DNA of 64,000 nt from Armigeres subalbatus (GCF_024139115.2 NC_085141.1:45443065-45507064), one strand, 5' to 3'. Shown: positions 33,751-44,610, numbered from the stretch's first letter. Made by a program: numbers and translations. The notes: a model not told the origin generated them from the letters alone.

Positions 33751-34484
33751 AGTTCTTTCCGCAATTACTTCAGAATATCCTTCAAGAATTCCTCTAGAAA
33801 TTTCTTAAGGAATTTCTCCATGAATTCGTCTGAGTATTTCCCGGAAATTCTTCCAGATGTTGATCCGGGAATTCCTTCAGGAATTTCTCCGGGAATATTT
33901 CCGCGGAATTGTCCTAGAATTCTTTCTGTACTTCACTCGGAATGTACTCCAGAATTTCATTGGGGAATTAATTTTAGAATTCCTCCAGGATATCTTCGAA
34001 GAGTTCTTCCAGGAATTTGTTCAGAACAAACCCCCGGAAATTCATCCGGTAATATCTTCAGTAATTCATCTGGAAATACTTTCAGGATTTCATATGCGAA
34101 TTTCTGCATTAATTCCTCCTGGTACTTTTCCGGGAATTCCTTCAAATATTTCTCCGGAAAATCCTTCAGATACTTCTCCAAGAATTATTTCAGGACTTCC
34201 TTGTGAGAATTCCTCCAGAAGTGCTTGTGGGAGTTTCTCCGGGAGCTCCTCAATGAGTTTTTCCAAGAGTTCCTCCGGGAATCTCTCCAGGAACTTCACA
34301 GGGAATTCCTGGAGGATATTTGGCAGGAATTTTACGGGAAATGGGATTTCGGAAGCGCCTCCAGAAATTCAACTCCGGGTATTCCACCGGCTGTTCCTCT
34401 GAAAATTCCTCCGGGGGTTCCACCAGTAGTTCCTCTGGGAATTCATTCAGGCATTCTTTCAGGAATTCGTTTAGGCTTTCTTTG
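33751..34484. repeat. GAATTCC-type minisatellite, inverted duplicate of 10700-11494
   Basis: Read forward, it matches the reverse complement of 11494-10700 almost base for base. Examples are the stretch from TTCCGCAATTACTTCAGAAT near 33757 and the stretch to CGTTTAGGCTTTCTTTG near 34482. Differences are the mini-retroposon (absent here, empty site 34175-34186), about 45 bp extra here near 34355-34400, and scattered substitutions. Confidence 0.88.
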
Positions 34485-35149
34485 AGAATTTATCTATAAA
34501 TTCCTCCATAAATTACATGGCCCACAAAATTCAGGAAAAGTAGCTCCTAGTCATAAATATCAATTAAATAATGCAGTCGTGCGCATGTTAGGCCGGGAAT
34601 GGGGTAAGAAACCCTATATCCATCCGACTCGAACGAGATGTCTAAAGTTAAGATCTACCCAGTAAGTAATTCGTCACAAAGTGCAGGCGGAAGTGAACGC
34701 GACTTCCATAGAAGCTTCGCCCGATGCTTAGCGTTTATTCGGCATATGTTGATTAAAATATGTCGACCACTACTTTTTGAGTTTTTTAGACCCCTCCTCC
34801 CCCCGCTGTCACGCTTTTTTGTATGCCTTGTATATGTACTGTCACAAAATCTTAGACCCTCCCCCTAAAACCTGTGACGTCATTTTTGTACGAACCCTTA
34901 CCCAGTTGCGCACCGCAATATCTGAATGATAAATACTTGGTCCTTTTATCATGGGCTAGAATCAGTTAAGAAACGAAAACCCGCATTACAAACTTATAAT
35001 TTGAGCAAGATCATTCATCGAAACGGATTTATTTTTGCCTTCACATTCATCGTCAAAGATGTTGGTGGGCTATAGTTTGCACGCCGATTCTAAATTGAAG
35101 AAGTCCGTAGAATTTTCCGTGGAAATTCCGACGGTTCAATGGAATTTGA
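34485..35149. other. Spacer with C-rich TE-like stretch
   Basis: No supported gene. The part 34785-34890 (ACCCCTCCTCCCCCC, TGTCACGCTTTTTTG, CCTGTGACGTCATTTTTGTA) resembles a dispersed insect repeat motif, but I cannot assign it. Confidence 0.4.
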
Positions 35150-35525
35150 AAATGGGATTTTTGAGCGGAGAAGAGCCGTTGGGCAAAAGCCAATTTGCCG
35201 AATGCCACAACGACCAACAAACATTAAAGGAGGAAACGCTTATATGACCAAAATTAGTCCTCTATAGCTTATATAGCTAAAATAGTTTGTTAGTAAGGCC
35301 AAAAGTTGTTTGGCCCAACATTTCTACCAAATGGCATTTTCGACCAAATCTAGGCGGTCAAATGACTTTTTCGGCCAAACAAACTGTCATGACGAACGTT
35401 TAATTCGGCCCAATGGTATTTGGCTAGACAACTTTTGGCCTAAGCTGTTATTCGACTAAATAGCTTCTCGTCGAATGACTTTCGGCCAAACAGCAGGTAG
35501 GGCCAATTGGTCGATAGACCAGGCA
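35150..35525. repeat. GGCCAAA-type degenerate short repeats
   Basis: Boxes such as TTTCGGCCAAA, AAATGACTTTT and TTTGGCC recur, as in the arms of the foldback at 28622-29575 but more decayed. Confidence 0.6.
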
Positions 35526-35581
35526 TTGAAAGAGTGAAGCGGACGAGCATTGATCTAAATCAATCATAGCATCCTATAGAG

Positions 35582-35720
35582 ATTGCTGACGTTCAATTAC
35601 CTCTCTCTTTTAAGCGCCTAGGAAGGATAGGGCTTGTTTTCATCGGGAAACGTTTCCCGATGAAAACAAACCACATCCTTTCTATGCGCTTGAAAGAGAA
35701 AGGTGATTGAACGTCAGCAA
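35582..35720. mobile_element. Near-perfect hairpin MITE (139 bp)
   Basis: ATTGCTGACGTTCAATTACC at the left is mirrored by GGTGATTGAACGTCAGCAAC at the right. The arms meet at TCGGGAAACG-TTTCCCGA with no loop, each about 70 bp and over 85% matched. No clear duplication. Confidence 0.8.
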
Positions 35721-36091
35721 CCCTTATGCCAGTAAGTGAACAGCATTGCTCAGATGGATACCAAACAATGATTATGATTTGTCGTTGCTGTGTAAACACC
35801 AAGCCAAACTTGGTATGGTATCCAGGAAATCTAGGACTGCATTTGTGTTCCCAAGTAGCACATGTAACAACTATTAAATATAAAAAATAAATGAATGGTT
35901 ACATAATGGTTGGATTTAGGATGCTTGAAACATTCCAAGTCACGGTTGATTGCATTTGGGTAATTTTTCAGTCATCTTGAAACTAAATGTGTTATCAGTT
36001 TTTAAGCAGTTACAGGGTCATTGAATTGTAACCATAACATTGAACTGTCATAAGCACTTGTTACCGATTACGATAACAATTTAATAGTTCC
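35721..36091. other. Spacer, nothing recognised
   Basis: AT-rich; it contains the left flank and target of the insertion at 36107. Confidence 0.5.
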
Positions 36092-36106
36092 ACATACTTG
36101 CTGGCA

Positions 36107-37603
36107 ATCCCAAGGTGTCAGGCGACCCGTGCCGAAGGGATGAATGGCCTGGGGGGTGAAACAATTAGCCAGGTCGTTAACGGAGCCTGTGGAGGTTCCA
36201 CAGAGAGAGGGCTGCTTCGGCGGCAAGCGGGTGGCAGTGGGTGGTACCCACACACCCCGAAGTGGTGCACATGTGGTGCAAGCGAGTGGAAGTTGGGGGT
36301 ATTGCTCGTAACACCCCCACAGAATGAGGGACCGAGTTTATGGGTGAGCACACAAGTAAGTCTCGCATGGTACGCATGGTCGGTAGTGTTAGAATGACTG
36401 AAGTCTGGTGAGGCCTGGCAGGAGTGTCGGGGGGCAGATACCTCTGCGGCACCTCAGAAGTAGGGGACACGAAAGTCTCGCTGCGTCTGGCAGGAGTGTC
36501 GGGGGGTTGATGCTTCTGCGGCACCTCAGAAATCGGAGACATGTAAGGTAGTGGTGCGACCCCGTTCCAGGATGGGGAGACCACCACATTGGCTGAGGAC
36601 TACCTGGGCTTCGAAATGTCAATGGGTGGGTGCTGCCAGCAAAGTACCTAATGGTGACCTATTGGCAGTATCAAAGCCTGGGTAGGTGAGTGTTAGGCAC
36701 GTCTGACGTGCCGGGTGTTCCACGCCCAAACGATGCACATGAGGTGCACAGAGTGGATAAAAATGGGAGATGGGGGTATTACAACCCTCACTGAGTGAGT
36801 GACTGAATGTCAAAGAGAGTGGTGCACAAGTGGTGCAAGCGTTCGGGACTGAATGTATGAGCGGGCAAACAAGTCAGACTCGCATGGTACGTATGGTCAG
36901 TGTGGCTGCTTAGGCAGTAGTGTGATCCGGCTGTCAGGGACGGAATGAGTGAAGTCTCGCTAGGCCTGGCAGGAGTGTCAGGGGCAGATACCTCTGCGGC
37001 ACCTCAGAAGTAGGGGACACGAAAGTCTCGCTATGACTGGCAGGAGTGTCAGGGGTTGATGCCTCTGCGGCACCTCAGAAATAGGAGACATGAAAGGGTC
37101 TGCCTCGTAGCTGAGGTAGGAGCGGCATAGGAGCCACCAACCTAGGGTCGCCTCCGGCTTGGTAGACAAGTGGTGCCATTCTGTTGCAGGACAGGGTGAG
37201 CACCATACTGAATGAGGACTGTCTATGTTGTGAGATGGCGGCATTGGGGTACCCCTGCAGGGTGCCTGATCTTCCCTTGCAGTCATTCAAGCGACATAGG
37301 CAGGTGAGTGTTGGGGCACATGTGGTGCCAGTATGTCTTGTGCAAATGTGTTGCATGGGGAGTGTCGAAGAGTTGAGGCGCATACGTGCACTTGTGTACG
37401 TCATGGAGGGGGCGCAATGCCCAATAGTCATCCCCCGAAGTATTGCTTAATTGCGTGCCGGGGGAATGACTGGAGAGGAAGGAGTTGGTTTTAGTGCGTC
37501 GGGAGTGGTGATCGCATCCCCACACTACCTGGGTTCGCTTCCCCAGGTGTCTGTTTGCAGATTTCCATTACCTTCGTTATAAAAAAAAAATAAATAAAAA
37601 AAA
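36107..37603 (+). mobile_element. Poly(A)-tailed retroposon with 15-bp target duplication, no ORF
   Basis: It is flanked by acatacttgctggca at 36092-36106 and 37604-37618. It ends in an A-rich tail with interruptions (37580-37603). It is GC-rich against an AT-rich surround. Internal repeats are obvious: TGGCAGGAGTGTC(A/G)GGGG, then TCTGCGGCACCTCAGAA, then AAAGTCTCGCT recur at about 36417-36545 and 36966-37100, and GTGGTGCACATG-like boxes elsewhere. No RT, endonuclease or Gag motif was seen on either strand. Near the 3' end CTGGGTTCGCTTCCCCAG could act as a Pol III B-box-like hairpin. It may be the 3' end of an unidentified LINE or a long non-coding retroposon. Confidence 0.85.
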
Positions 37604-37618
37604 ACATACTTGCTGGCA

Positions 37619-40390
37619 CGACATTAACCAGATTAAAAAGACTAATTACATAGACCCCAAATTGTGAGACTATGCATGTAGTAGAAAAATGGGTAGAATA
37701 ATTGTATGTCAATTATCGATATGAGATTATTCTACCCTCACCGTGTAAACGTACTAACGTTACCAAACGACGACTCGCCTTTGGGCGAAATACCGCGGAG
37801 GCAACCCGGCATCCGGGGCGAAGAAAGAAGAAAAGGGAAAGAGCGAAATAGGATTGTTGGATCGAGATCAGTCGGCTGTGAACCATAAGGCAAGCAAGTC
37901 CAGCGATAAAAGTTTTATTTCCTGAAACCACCGCCAAACCCGTGGAGCAGCATTTTGAGCTGCCAGGTGAAGACGGAGGTGATTCCTCATCTCGTCGATG
38001 ACAGCAAGGACCGTGAGCATCCGGAAAGAGTGTCCATCGTCAGGACCCTGGTTCCCTATTTGGAAGGGTTATCGTGAGCCTCCTGGGAAGGCCAACATAA
38101 AGTTGCTTTCGACAACACGTGCTGTTACCTACATTCAGAAAGGCCGACGCGAGAACCCACGCCGTCGGTGCTCGCCAATACTGTACGGTGACCAGCCAAG
38201 CTCTACGCCGTGGAAACGCAACCACCATTCCCGGCGGTCCGCCAATCCTCGGTGGCATCCTCTAGTGCTTGTTACTATAAGTCCGGCTGAATCACCCGGG
38301 TAGCCCACCAGAAAGTCCAAGCGAGTCCGGCCTGCACCTCGGAAGTCCGTCACTGCGTTAGGTGAAGGAGGGATCGACTCGTATTATCAACCAAGCCACG
38401 CCGAATCCACGAGCATTCGCAGGGCTCTTTCGGCCGTTAATGAACGCGACACGGAGCCACAGCGACAATCGACAGCCGAATCCCCAACCATCGTTGACGC
38501 CCTCGGCTCGTATAGGATACGAACCGAACCTAGGCCACCCCGCGAAGTCTGACATGCAGTCGGGGCGACACCTCCCCCGAAGCGTTCAAGGTATGTTTGG
38601 AGTATGTTCTCCGCATGACACCGTAAGGGCCCCAACTTCTCCAATCGGCCGCAACGTAAACTATCCCTAATTCAAAGATGAAAAGAAAATAAAAGAAATC
38701 AAAATGTATCCCTCTCATATTTTTCTTTGTTGGAAGTCGTCTTATGCATGCAAGTGGTTGGTTCTGACTATTATAGTCCGCTTCTGAGTTGAGGCGTCCG
38801 TGTGTTCCCTAAAGCAGGTCGATTGCCGACCCTGAGACCTATCCTACGAGGTGAGCTAGTTTGGGACGTGAGGACGTTCACTCTCCAGACGTGTGGACGT
38901 CATCGAGAAGTTACACACTCAAGTCACAATAAAGTTTATAATTAGTTACCGAAAGACTATCCGAATAGTAGATGCCAAGTAACAAAAACACTATAATAAT
39001 ATCATGATATAGAGTGAGGGAGCCTCCATCCTGATTTGAATTTCTTTCATTGATGTCTGGTGCCGAATTATAATTTTGACACAGAGATACTGCACATGCA
39101 CACTTTTTTGTATATACATACACTAAATTTGAATAGAATTCAATAACTAAAACACAATGCGAATTATTCCAAAAGTTGCTAAACGTCAAACGAAGCGAGT
39201 TACCCTGAAACATTAATAGCTATGGAAGCAAATTACAATATAACTAAATTCAATGTTGAGGTGAGTCACATCAATGTTGCAAAAAAAATTGTTACTAGTA
39301 ACTAATCTTCACAGGCGTACTAGTTGCAATGTAACTTGTTTATGATTTGTAAAAATGATAGGTTACGTGTAACCCGTATGTAACGGATTTGTATAGCCCC
39401 ATTTATATGATCAACACTGCATGTGAAATGATTGTGCACATATCGGAAATCGTCATATACTGAAAAGTTTCATGTGCACTTAGAAAAACGAATGTTGGTA
39501 TTATCGTTTATAGTACTAAAAATTATCGTCTAGTTTAATATTGTTTAGTGCACAGCAATTTGACAAAACTGTGATTTGTCTTAACAGCCATTAGTATAAA
39601 ATAAGGTAGATCGAACGTACTTGAGTGTTAAGTCAATACAGTTACAGTTACTTCTATCTACTGCCTAATGCCTTTCCGAGAAAAGTCGACTTTTGCTTCT
39701 TTGAAAAATGTCAAAGGCATCTACTAATTTTGGAAATTTGTATTTAGATACAATTATTCAAAGTTTGTTCCCTATAGTTTTTTTCCACATAGTTGTTTTT
39801 CCATTACTTTTAAAAACAAGAACAACAACAGTGCATTAATGATGATGCTGCTTTTCGACCAAAATTCTTGTTCTATTAAATGTGGGAGAATACTTATGCG
39901 TCAGAATTTTTGTATCAATCTTCCTATGAAATTACCAGCAAAACATAAATTTCCATTCCTATTTATAATGGAAAACAAAACCCAAAGGTGTGCAAAAGTG
40001 ATGCTAAAATTATGTCATTTAAAAATCAAGAATTTTCTAACAATGAAGTGTTCTTTGAACACCTGCTTTAAAAAGATGTTGATAAATCTACGGCCTTCCA
40101 TAAGGGTCATGTTTTGGAATTGACAGTATGAAAAGTAAAAAATATAGAGATGCAAATAAGCAAGAAACGATTGAACCATACACGAGCTCCAAATCCAAAA
40201 CATCAGTACATTGAAAAATTACATAAGTTATCAAATCTTTTGAACCACCATGTATGCGGTCGTTTGATGAAATATGCTCGGAAATATGCCTGTATAATAT
40301 ATTTTTGGTAAATGATTAATATAATAAATAAGAAAACGGCTGTCTCTATGAATCTACTTTTAATTTTGTATTCGAGATTTAGATATATAA
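37619..40390. other. Mixed spacer; GC-rich block 37740-38700 of unknown origin
   Basis: 37740-38700 is distinctly GC-rich, with short open frames on both strands but no recognised motif. It could be a decayed transposon or LTR-element piece. Near its start, GGGTAGAATAAT and ATTATTCTACCC form a small inverted repeat. 38700-40390 is AT-rich with no gene. Confidence 0.45.
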
Positions 40391-40404
40391 TAATACAGAC
40401 TTCC

Positions 40405-40669
40405 CCTGTCATAAGACGAGTTTATACAATCCCATTGAATTCCACCACTTAATTGTATCTTGACAGATACGTATTTCGACTTCAACAGTAAGTCCGTCTT
40501 CAGTGTCTCGTACTTGACTCGACTACGAGACACTGAAGACGGCCTTACTGTTGAGGTCGAAATACGTATCTGTCAAGATACAATTAAGTGGTGGAATTCA
40601 ATGGATTGTATAAACTCGTCTTATGACAGGTGAAAACATTCCACTAAAAAGCTCAAAATAATTTTCTTA
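40405..40669. mobile_element. Foldback-plus-tail element, copy 1 (hammerhead-like)
   Basis: A palindrome from 40405 (CCTGTCATAAGACGAG) to 40630 (CTTATGACAGG) has arms of about 105 bp around a small centre. A single-sided tail of about 40 bp follows (GTGAAAACATTCCACTAAAA ... TTTTCTTA). Copy 2 is at 41837-42111. The right arm contains a hammerhead-ribozyme-like core at 40529-40574. A weak imperfect flank duplication (taatacagactt / taatagagacat) is possible. Arms with an asymmetric tail and a ribozyme core recall the terminal repeats of Penelope-like elements; that is inference. Confidence 0.78.
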
Positions 40670-40996
40670 ATAGAGACATTTTTTTTTCTTTACTGTTATT
40701 GATACTTATTTAAGAACAAAAATGCATTCATGTTACTATAAATGGTAAAACCTAAAAGTTGGTTTAACCGAGGGCGCGAGGTTTTTCGCTAGATAAAATT
40801 ATAGGTTTCACCAAAAATTCCATTCCGCACATTAATCTCCGCTGATATAACATTAAAATATCACTTTGCATATAAACATTTACCATTTGTTATTTTAGAT
40901 TCATGTCTTCAACTTTCTGATTAATGACATTCAATTTAAGTGCCATTGTGACCAGATTTGTTTTATTTTCGTATTAAATACAAAACAAAGTTTCAT

Positions 40997-41076
40997 GACA
41001 ACTAATAAAATGTTGACAAGTAGAAGTCAGTAAATAGTCAGACAACTAATAAAATGTTGACAAGTAGAAGTCAGTT
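40997..41076. repeat. Short tandem duplication (~45-bp period, two copies)
   Basis: GACAACTAATAAAATGTTGA followed by CAAGTAGAAGTCAGT occurs at 40997-41031 and again at 41042-41076. Confidence 0.9.
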
Positions 41077-41836
41077 ACAGATATTAAAATTTCACACATA
41101 ATTTTGTCGCATATCGATCACCGAAATTCAATTGTGACAATCTGTGCTACTCTGGTTACGCTTGCTCTACTAGAATAAAACTAGGGATCCTATAATGAGA
41201 GATATGCAAATACTTTTCCAGACGATTTAGCAACGCTGTTACTTTTGTTAGCAAACGCTTCCAGCACTTGCCGCAGCGCAAAGTGTAGAAGCTTGTATAT
41301 GACTTTACATTTGATAACAATTTGGATTATGTTTGTCTGTCCACTAACAGTGTTTAAATAAGCTTTATCACTAAAATAAAAGTGCAATACAAACAGGCGA
41401 AACACAATACAAAAGCTATATTATTTCTATTCGCGAAAGTAAAACAAAATATTTATTCGATGAAACTTTTCTTAAAATCTATCTCAATACCTCTCAACCT
41501 CGTCTCAATCTGCAACAATAACAATGTTCATTTGGGGGTTCATGTTTAAGTCCCTTGCTTTATAATTTCTATGTTAAAGATATTGACAATTGTTTGGAAG
41601 GACAATGCACGCTCAGACAACTTGCAGATGATGCCGTGGTCTCTCTAAGAGGTCCAAGTGCAGCTGTCTTGCAAGGACCATTGCAAAGTACCCTAGATAA
41701 TCTGACTGTTTGGGCCAGACATTTGGGGATCGAGTTTTCACCGCAAAAAACTCAATTGGTTGTGTTTACTAAGAAGCGGTACCCAGCTCAACTGAAACTA
41801 AAACTGTTGAATGATGACATCAACCAATCTTTATCT

Positions 41837-42111
41837 CCTGTCATAAGACGAGTTTGAACAATCCCATTGAATTCCACCACTTAATTGTATCCTGACAGAT
41901 ACGTATTTCGACCTCAACAGTAAGGCCGTCTTCAGTGTCTTGTACTAGACTCGACGAGTCTAGTACAAGACACTGAAGACGGCCTTACTGTTGAGGTCGA
42001 AATACGTATCTGTCGGGATACAATTAAGTGGTGGAATTCAATGGGATTGTTTAAACTCGTCTTATGACAGGTGAAAACATTCCACTAAAAAGCTCAAAAT
42101 AATTTTCTTAT
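41837..42111. mobile_element. Foldback-plus-tail element, copy 2, with 12-bp target duplication
   Basis: It begins CCTGTCATAAGACGAG, folds back to CTTATGACAGG at 42071, and carries the same 40-bp one-sided tail to 42111. The duplication caatctttatct fixes both ends. The arms match each other nearly perfectly. A hammerhead-like core lies on the plus strand at 41969-42014 and, through the opposite arm, on the minus strand as well. It inserted after the host LINE did. Confidence 0.9.
41969..42014 (+). ncRNA. Hammerhead-ribozyme-like motif (type I order)
   Basis: The order is GACA (stem I), CTGAAGA (CUGANGA core), C, GGCC ... GGTC (stem II, one G-U, ten-base loop), GAAA, TACGTA (very short stem III), TC (with preceding A forms the AUC cleavage triplet), TGTC (stem I partner). 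All invariant core bases are present. An unpaired C next to the core at stem II is a defect. Activity is unproven. The same motif is at 40529-40574. Confidence 0.45.
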
Positions 42112-42679
42112 CAATCTTTATCTTCTAAATACCTTGGGGTCGTGTTTGATTCTAAATGTACCTGGAGACTTCATATTGAGTATTTGATAGAGAAATGCCG
42201 GAAAAGGATCCATTTTCTACGTTCTATCTCCGGAACATGGTGGGGTGCTCACCCGGAAGACCTCATCAAACTCTATAGAACGACTATTCTCTCTGTTTTA
42301 GAGTACGGCTCCTTCTGCTTCCTCTCAGCAGCTGATTGCCACCTTATTAAATTGGAACGAATTCAATATCGTTGTTTGCGTATTGCCCTTGGCTGTATGC
42401 ATTCAACGCATAACATGAGCCTGGAGGTGCTTGCTGGAGTCACTCCTTTAAAGCACCGTTACTGGGAGCTCTCATTAAGAATACTAATCAAATGTGGAAC
42501 AAGTAACACACTTGTCTTACACAACTTCGATAATATGCTTGAACTGGTTCATTGGTCAAGATTCTTAAGAGTTTATCTCAACTACATATCGTCAGATCTT
42601 TGTCTTCCATGTTATACTCCCCCTCGAGTTGACTTCACCAATGACAGTTTCTCAATTGAATACGATCTGTCCATGAAAC

Positions 42680-43579
42680 ATGCTATTCAAGGAATACCTG
42701 ATCATCTTCGAAATCTTTATATTCCCTCCATTTTGTTCTGAAAAATATGAACATGTCAATTGTAACAACAGACATTTCACTGATGGCTCTCGCGCTAACG
42801 GATCCACTGGCTTCGGTGTTTTCAATGTAACTTCAACCACCTTCCGAAAACTTCAGGAACCGTGTTCGGTTTATGTTGCTGAGCTGGCAGCAATTAACTT
42901 CGCTTTGGGGATAATTTCAAATCAGCCCGTAGACCATTATTTCATCTTCTCGGATAGTCTTAGTTCTATCGAGGCACTCCGGTCGATGAAACCTGTTAAG
43001 CACGCATCTTACTTTCTTACAAACATAAGAGAGCAGATGCGTGTTTTGGTCGAAAGATCATTCAAGATTACCTTTGTTTGGGTCCCTTCTCACTGCTCAA
43101 TCTACGGCAATGAGAAGGCAGACTCACTGGCAAAGGTGGGCGCACAGGAAGGTGAGGTTTATGATAGACAATTCTCGAGCAACGAGTTTTTCCCATTAGT
43201 CCGTCAGAGTACTCTTCAAAGTTGGCAAAGAAATTGGACACACAACGAACTTGGACGGTGGCTATTTTCTATAGTTCCAAAAGTTTCTGGGCGAGCGTGG
43301 TTCAGAGGTGAGGACTTAAGTCGAGGCTTCATTCGCGTGATGTCGAGACTTATGTCTAATCACTATTCACTAAACGCACATCTGTACAGAATAAACCTTG
43401 TCGATAGCAACTTATGTAGGTGCGGAGCCGGTTATGATGACATCGATCACGTAGTTTGGTTCTGCTCGGAAAACGACGTCTCCAGAGAGCAATTATTGGA
43501 TACCCTAGTGGCCCGAGGTAAACAACCCTTCCAAGAGATAAGAGGTGTTTTAGGGGATCGTGATGTGGTCTATATGTAA
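42680..43579 (+). pseudogene. LINE RNase H domain and C-terminal zinc knuckle
   Basis: The domain would remove RNA from RNA:DNA hybrids during reverse transcription. In this 299-codon frame the catalytic residues are all present: Asp35 (FTDGS), Glu68 (VAELAAI), Asp92 (FSDSLSS) and Asp148 (GNEKADSLA), with His138 in WVPSHCSIYGNE. A C-terminal C-x-C...H-x4-C knuckle follows (LCRCGAGYDDIDHVVWFC). A frameshift near 42700-42740 separates it from the RT part. The truncated LINE cannot express it in the normal way, so I class it as a pseudogene although the domain itself reads intact. Confidence 0.9.
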
Positions 43580-44110
43580 GCCATTTATAGTTTTCTTTGT
43601 TCCTCTGACATAAAAGTCTAATACTTTTGTTTTTTCTTTTCTTCAAAGTTTTTTTTTGTTTTGTCGCTGTCTGTCTGTCTCTCCCGTAGAGCGCCGTAGC
43701 TCTGGCCATCCGGAAGATGCTCCCATTCGAACCATTCTTCGAGCACGACGACACTCCACATCGTCTCCGACGCCAAATGACCGGATGAGCTGCTGAAATT
43801 CCTTGATTATGATGATTCCTGATTCCCGAATCCTAATCCCCGTCCATCCTTAAACATTGTAAACCTAACCTCGAGTCACCACGAGTACGTTGGCTTATTT
43901 CCCTCTCTTACTAATTTAATAATAAGATTATGTCGATTGTACATATCTCAAAGAAACGTGGCTCCGTAAAGTGTTATACACACCAAATAAACGAAATTGG
44001 AAAAAAAAAAAAAAAAAAACAATGTTCATTTGGCTCACGTTTTGACAGTTCTCAATGCTCGATTGGCTTACAATGGCCGCTTTCGCATATCTCTCATTAT
44101 AGGATCCCTA

Positions 44111-44607
44111 AATAAAACCAAAACACATCAAGTGTTCTGCTTAATTCACTCTGCTTTCAAGTTGCTAGGATGGAGGAGAGAAAGTATCCAAGCCTCCCAT
44201 GCAATGTGTCAGAGTTCCATTCTCATAGAGAACTTATTTTTCCTAATGTCTGAAAACATTTTTCTAACAGCGTGTGGTAATAACACACATTGTTAAGTTA
44301 CCAAGTGATTGGCCTCGTTCAGTTGTCTCCCATTGGTGAGCGATGAAGATCTTTAAACATTGAATCAACAAAAGCTCATGAAGGTATGCATTCGATGTAT
44401 TCATACGCCAAGTTTCAAATAAGATTTTTTTTGTTTGTTGAAAATTTGTTGTTTCCGATGTATCGCAAATTGAAAGTGATATTGAAATTCGAGGTTTGGA
44501 CACATGGCTCTGTAAGAAGGGCATCGAGATCGAAGTGTGCCGCGTACGACGGACGGACGTCAAAACTTTTCACAGCGAGATTTTTTTTTCGTTTTGGCTA
44601 AGTTAAC
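44111..44607. other. Spacer, nothing recognised
   Basis: No supported gene between the two MITEs. Confidence 0.5.
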
Positions 44608-44610
44608 TAA

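Larger units (their letters stand above)
41539..42741 (+). pseudogene. LINE reverse transcriptase (palm and thumb), split by the foldback
   Basis: The stretch starts with a degraded GSCLSPLLYNFYV box (a TAA is in the way) and the catalytic QLADDAVV near 41621. It continues through QLVVFTKK, then breaks at 41836 because the foldback has inserted. Coding resumes at 42112 after the 12-bp duplication caatctttatct (41825-41836, 42112-42123). The thumb follows with SVLEYGSFCFLSAADCHLIK and RIQYRCLRIALGCM. Fingers and endonuclease are absent because of 5' truncation. It was a polymerase fragment; it is now dead. Confidence 0.9.
41536..44018 (+). mobile_element. 5'-truncated I-like LINE
   Basis: The 15-bp duplication acaatgttcatttgg lies at 41521-41535 and 44019-44033, with the right copy following an 18-A tail (44001-44018). 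The element starts inside the RT domain and runs through thumb, RNase H, a C-terminal knuckle and a 3' UTR (43580-44000). It is interrupted at 41837-42111 by the foldback element. RT plus RNase H argues for the I/LOA group, with I favoured from the thumb sequence style. Confidence 0.92.
41184..44108. mobile_element. TA-flanked MITE that hosts a LINE insertion
   Basis: GGGATCCTATAATGAGAGAT (41184, continuing ATGC) is mirrored exactly at 44085-44108. TA lies at 41182-41183 and 44109-44110. Removing the LINE and its duplication leaves about 425 bp. The TA duplication suggests a Tc1/mariner-type MITE. Confidence 0.85.

Noticed and set aside
37740..38760. LTR retrotransposon (TGTTGGA starts near 37855 and 38731)
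   Set aside because: The two TGTTGGA sites do not continue alike, so no LTR pair; no gag, protease or integrase motif was seen.
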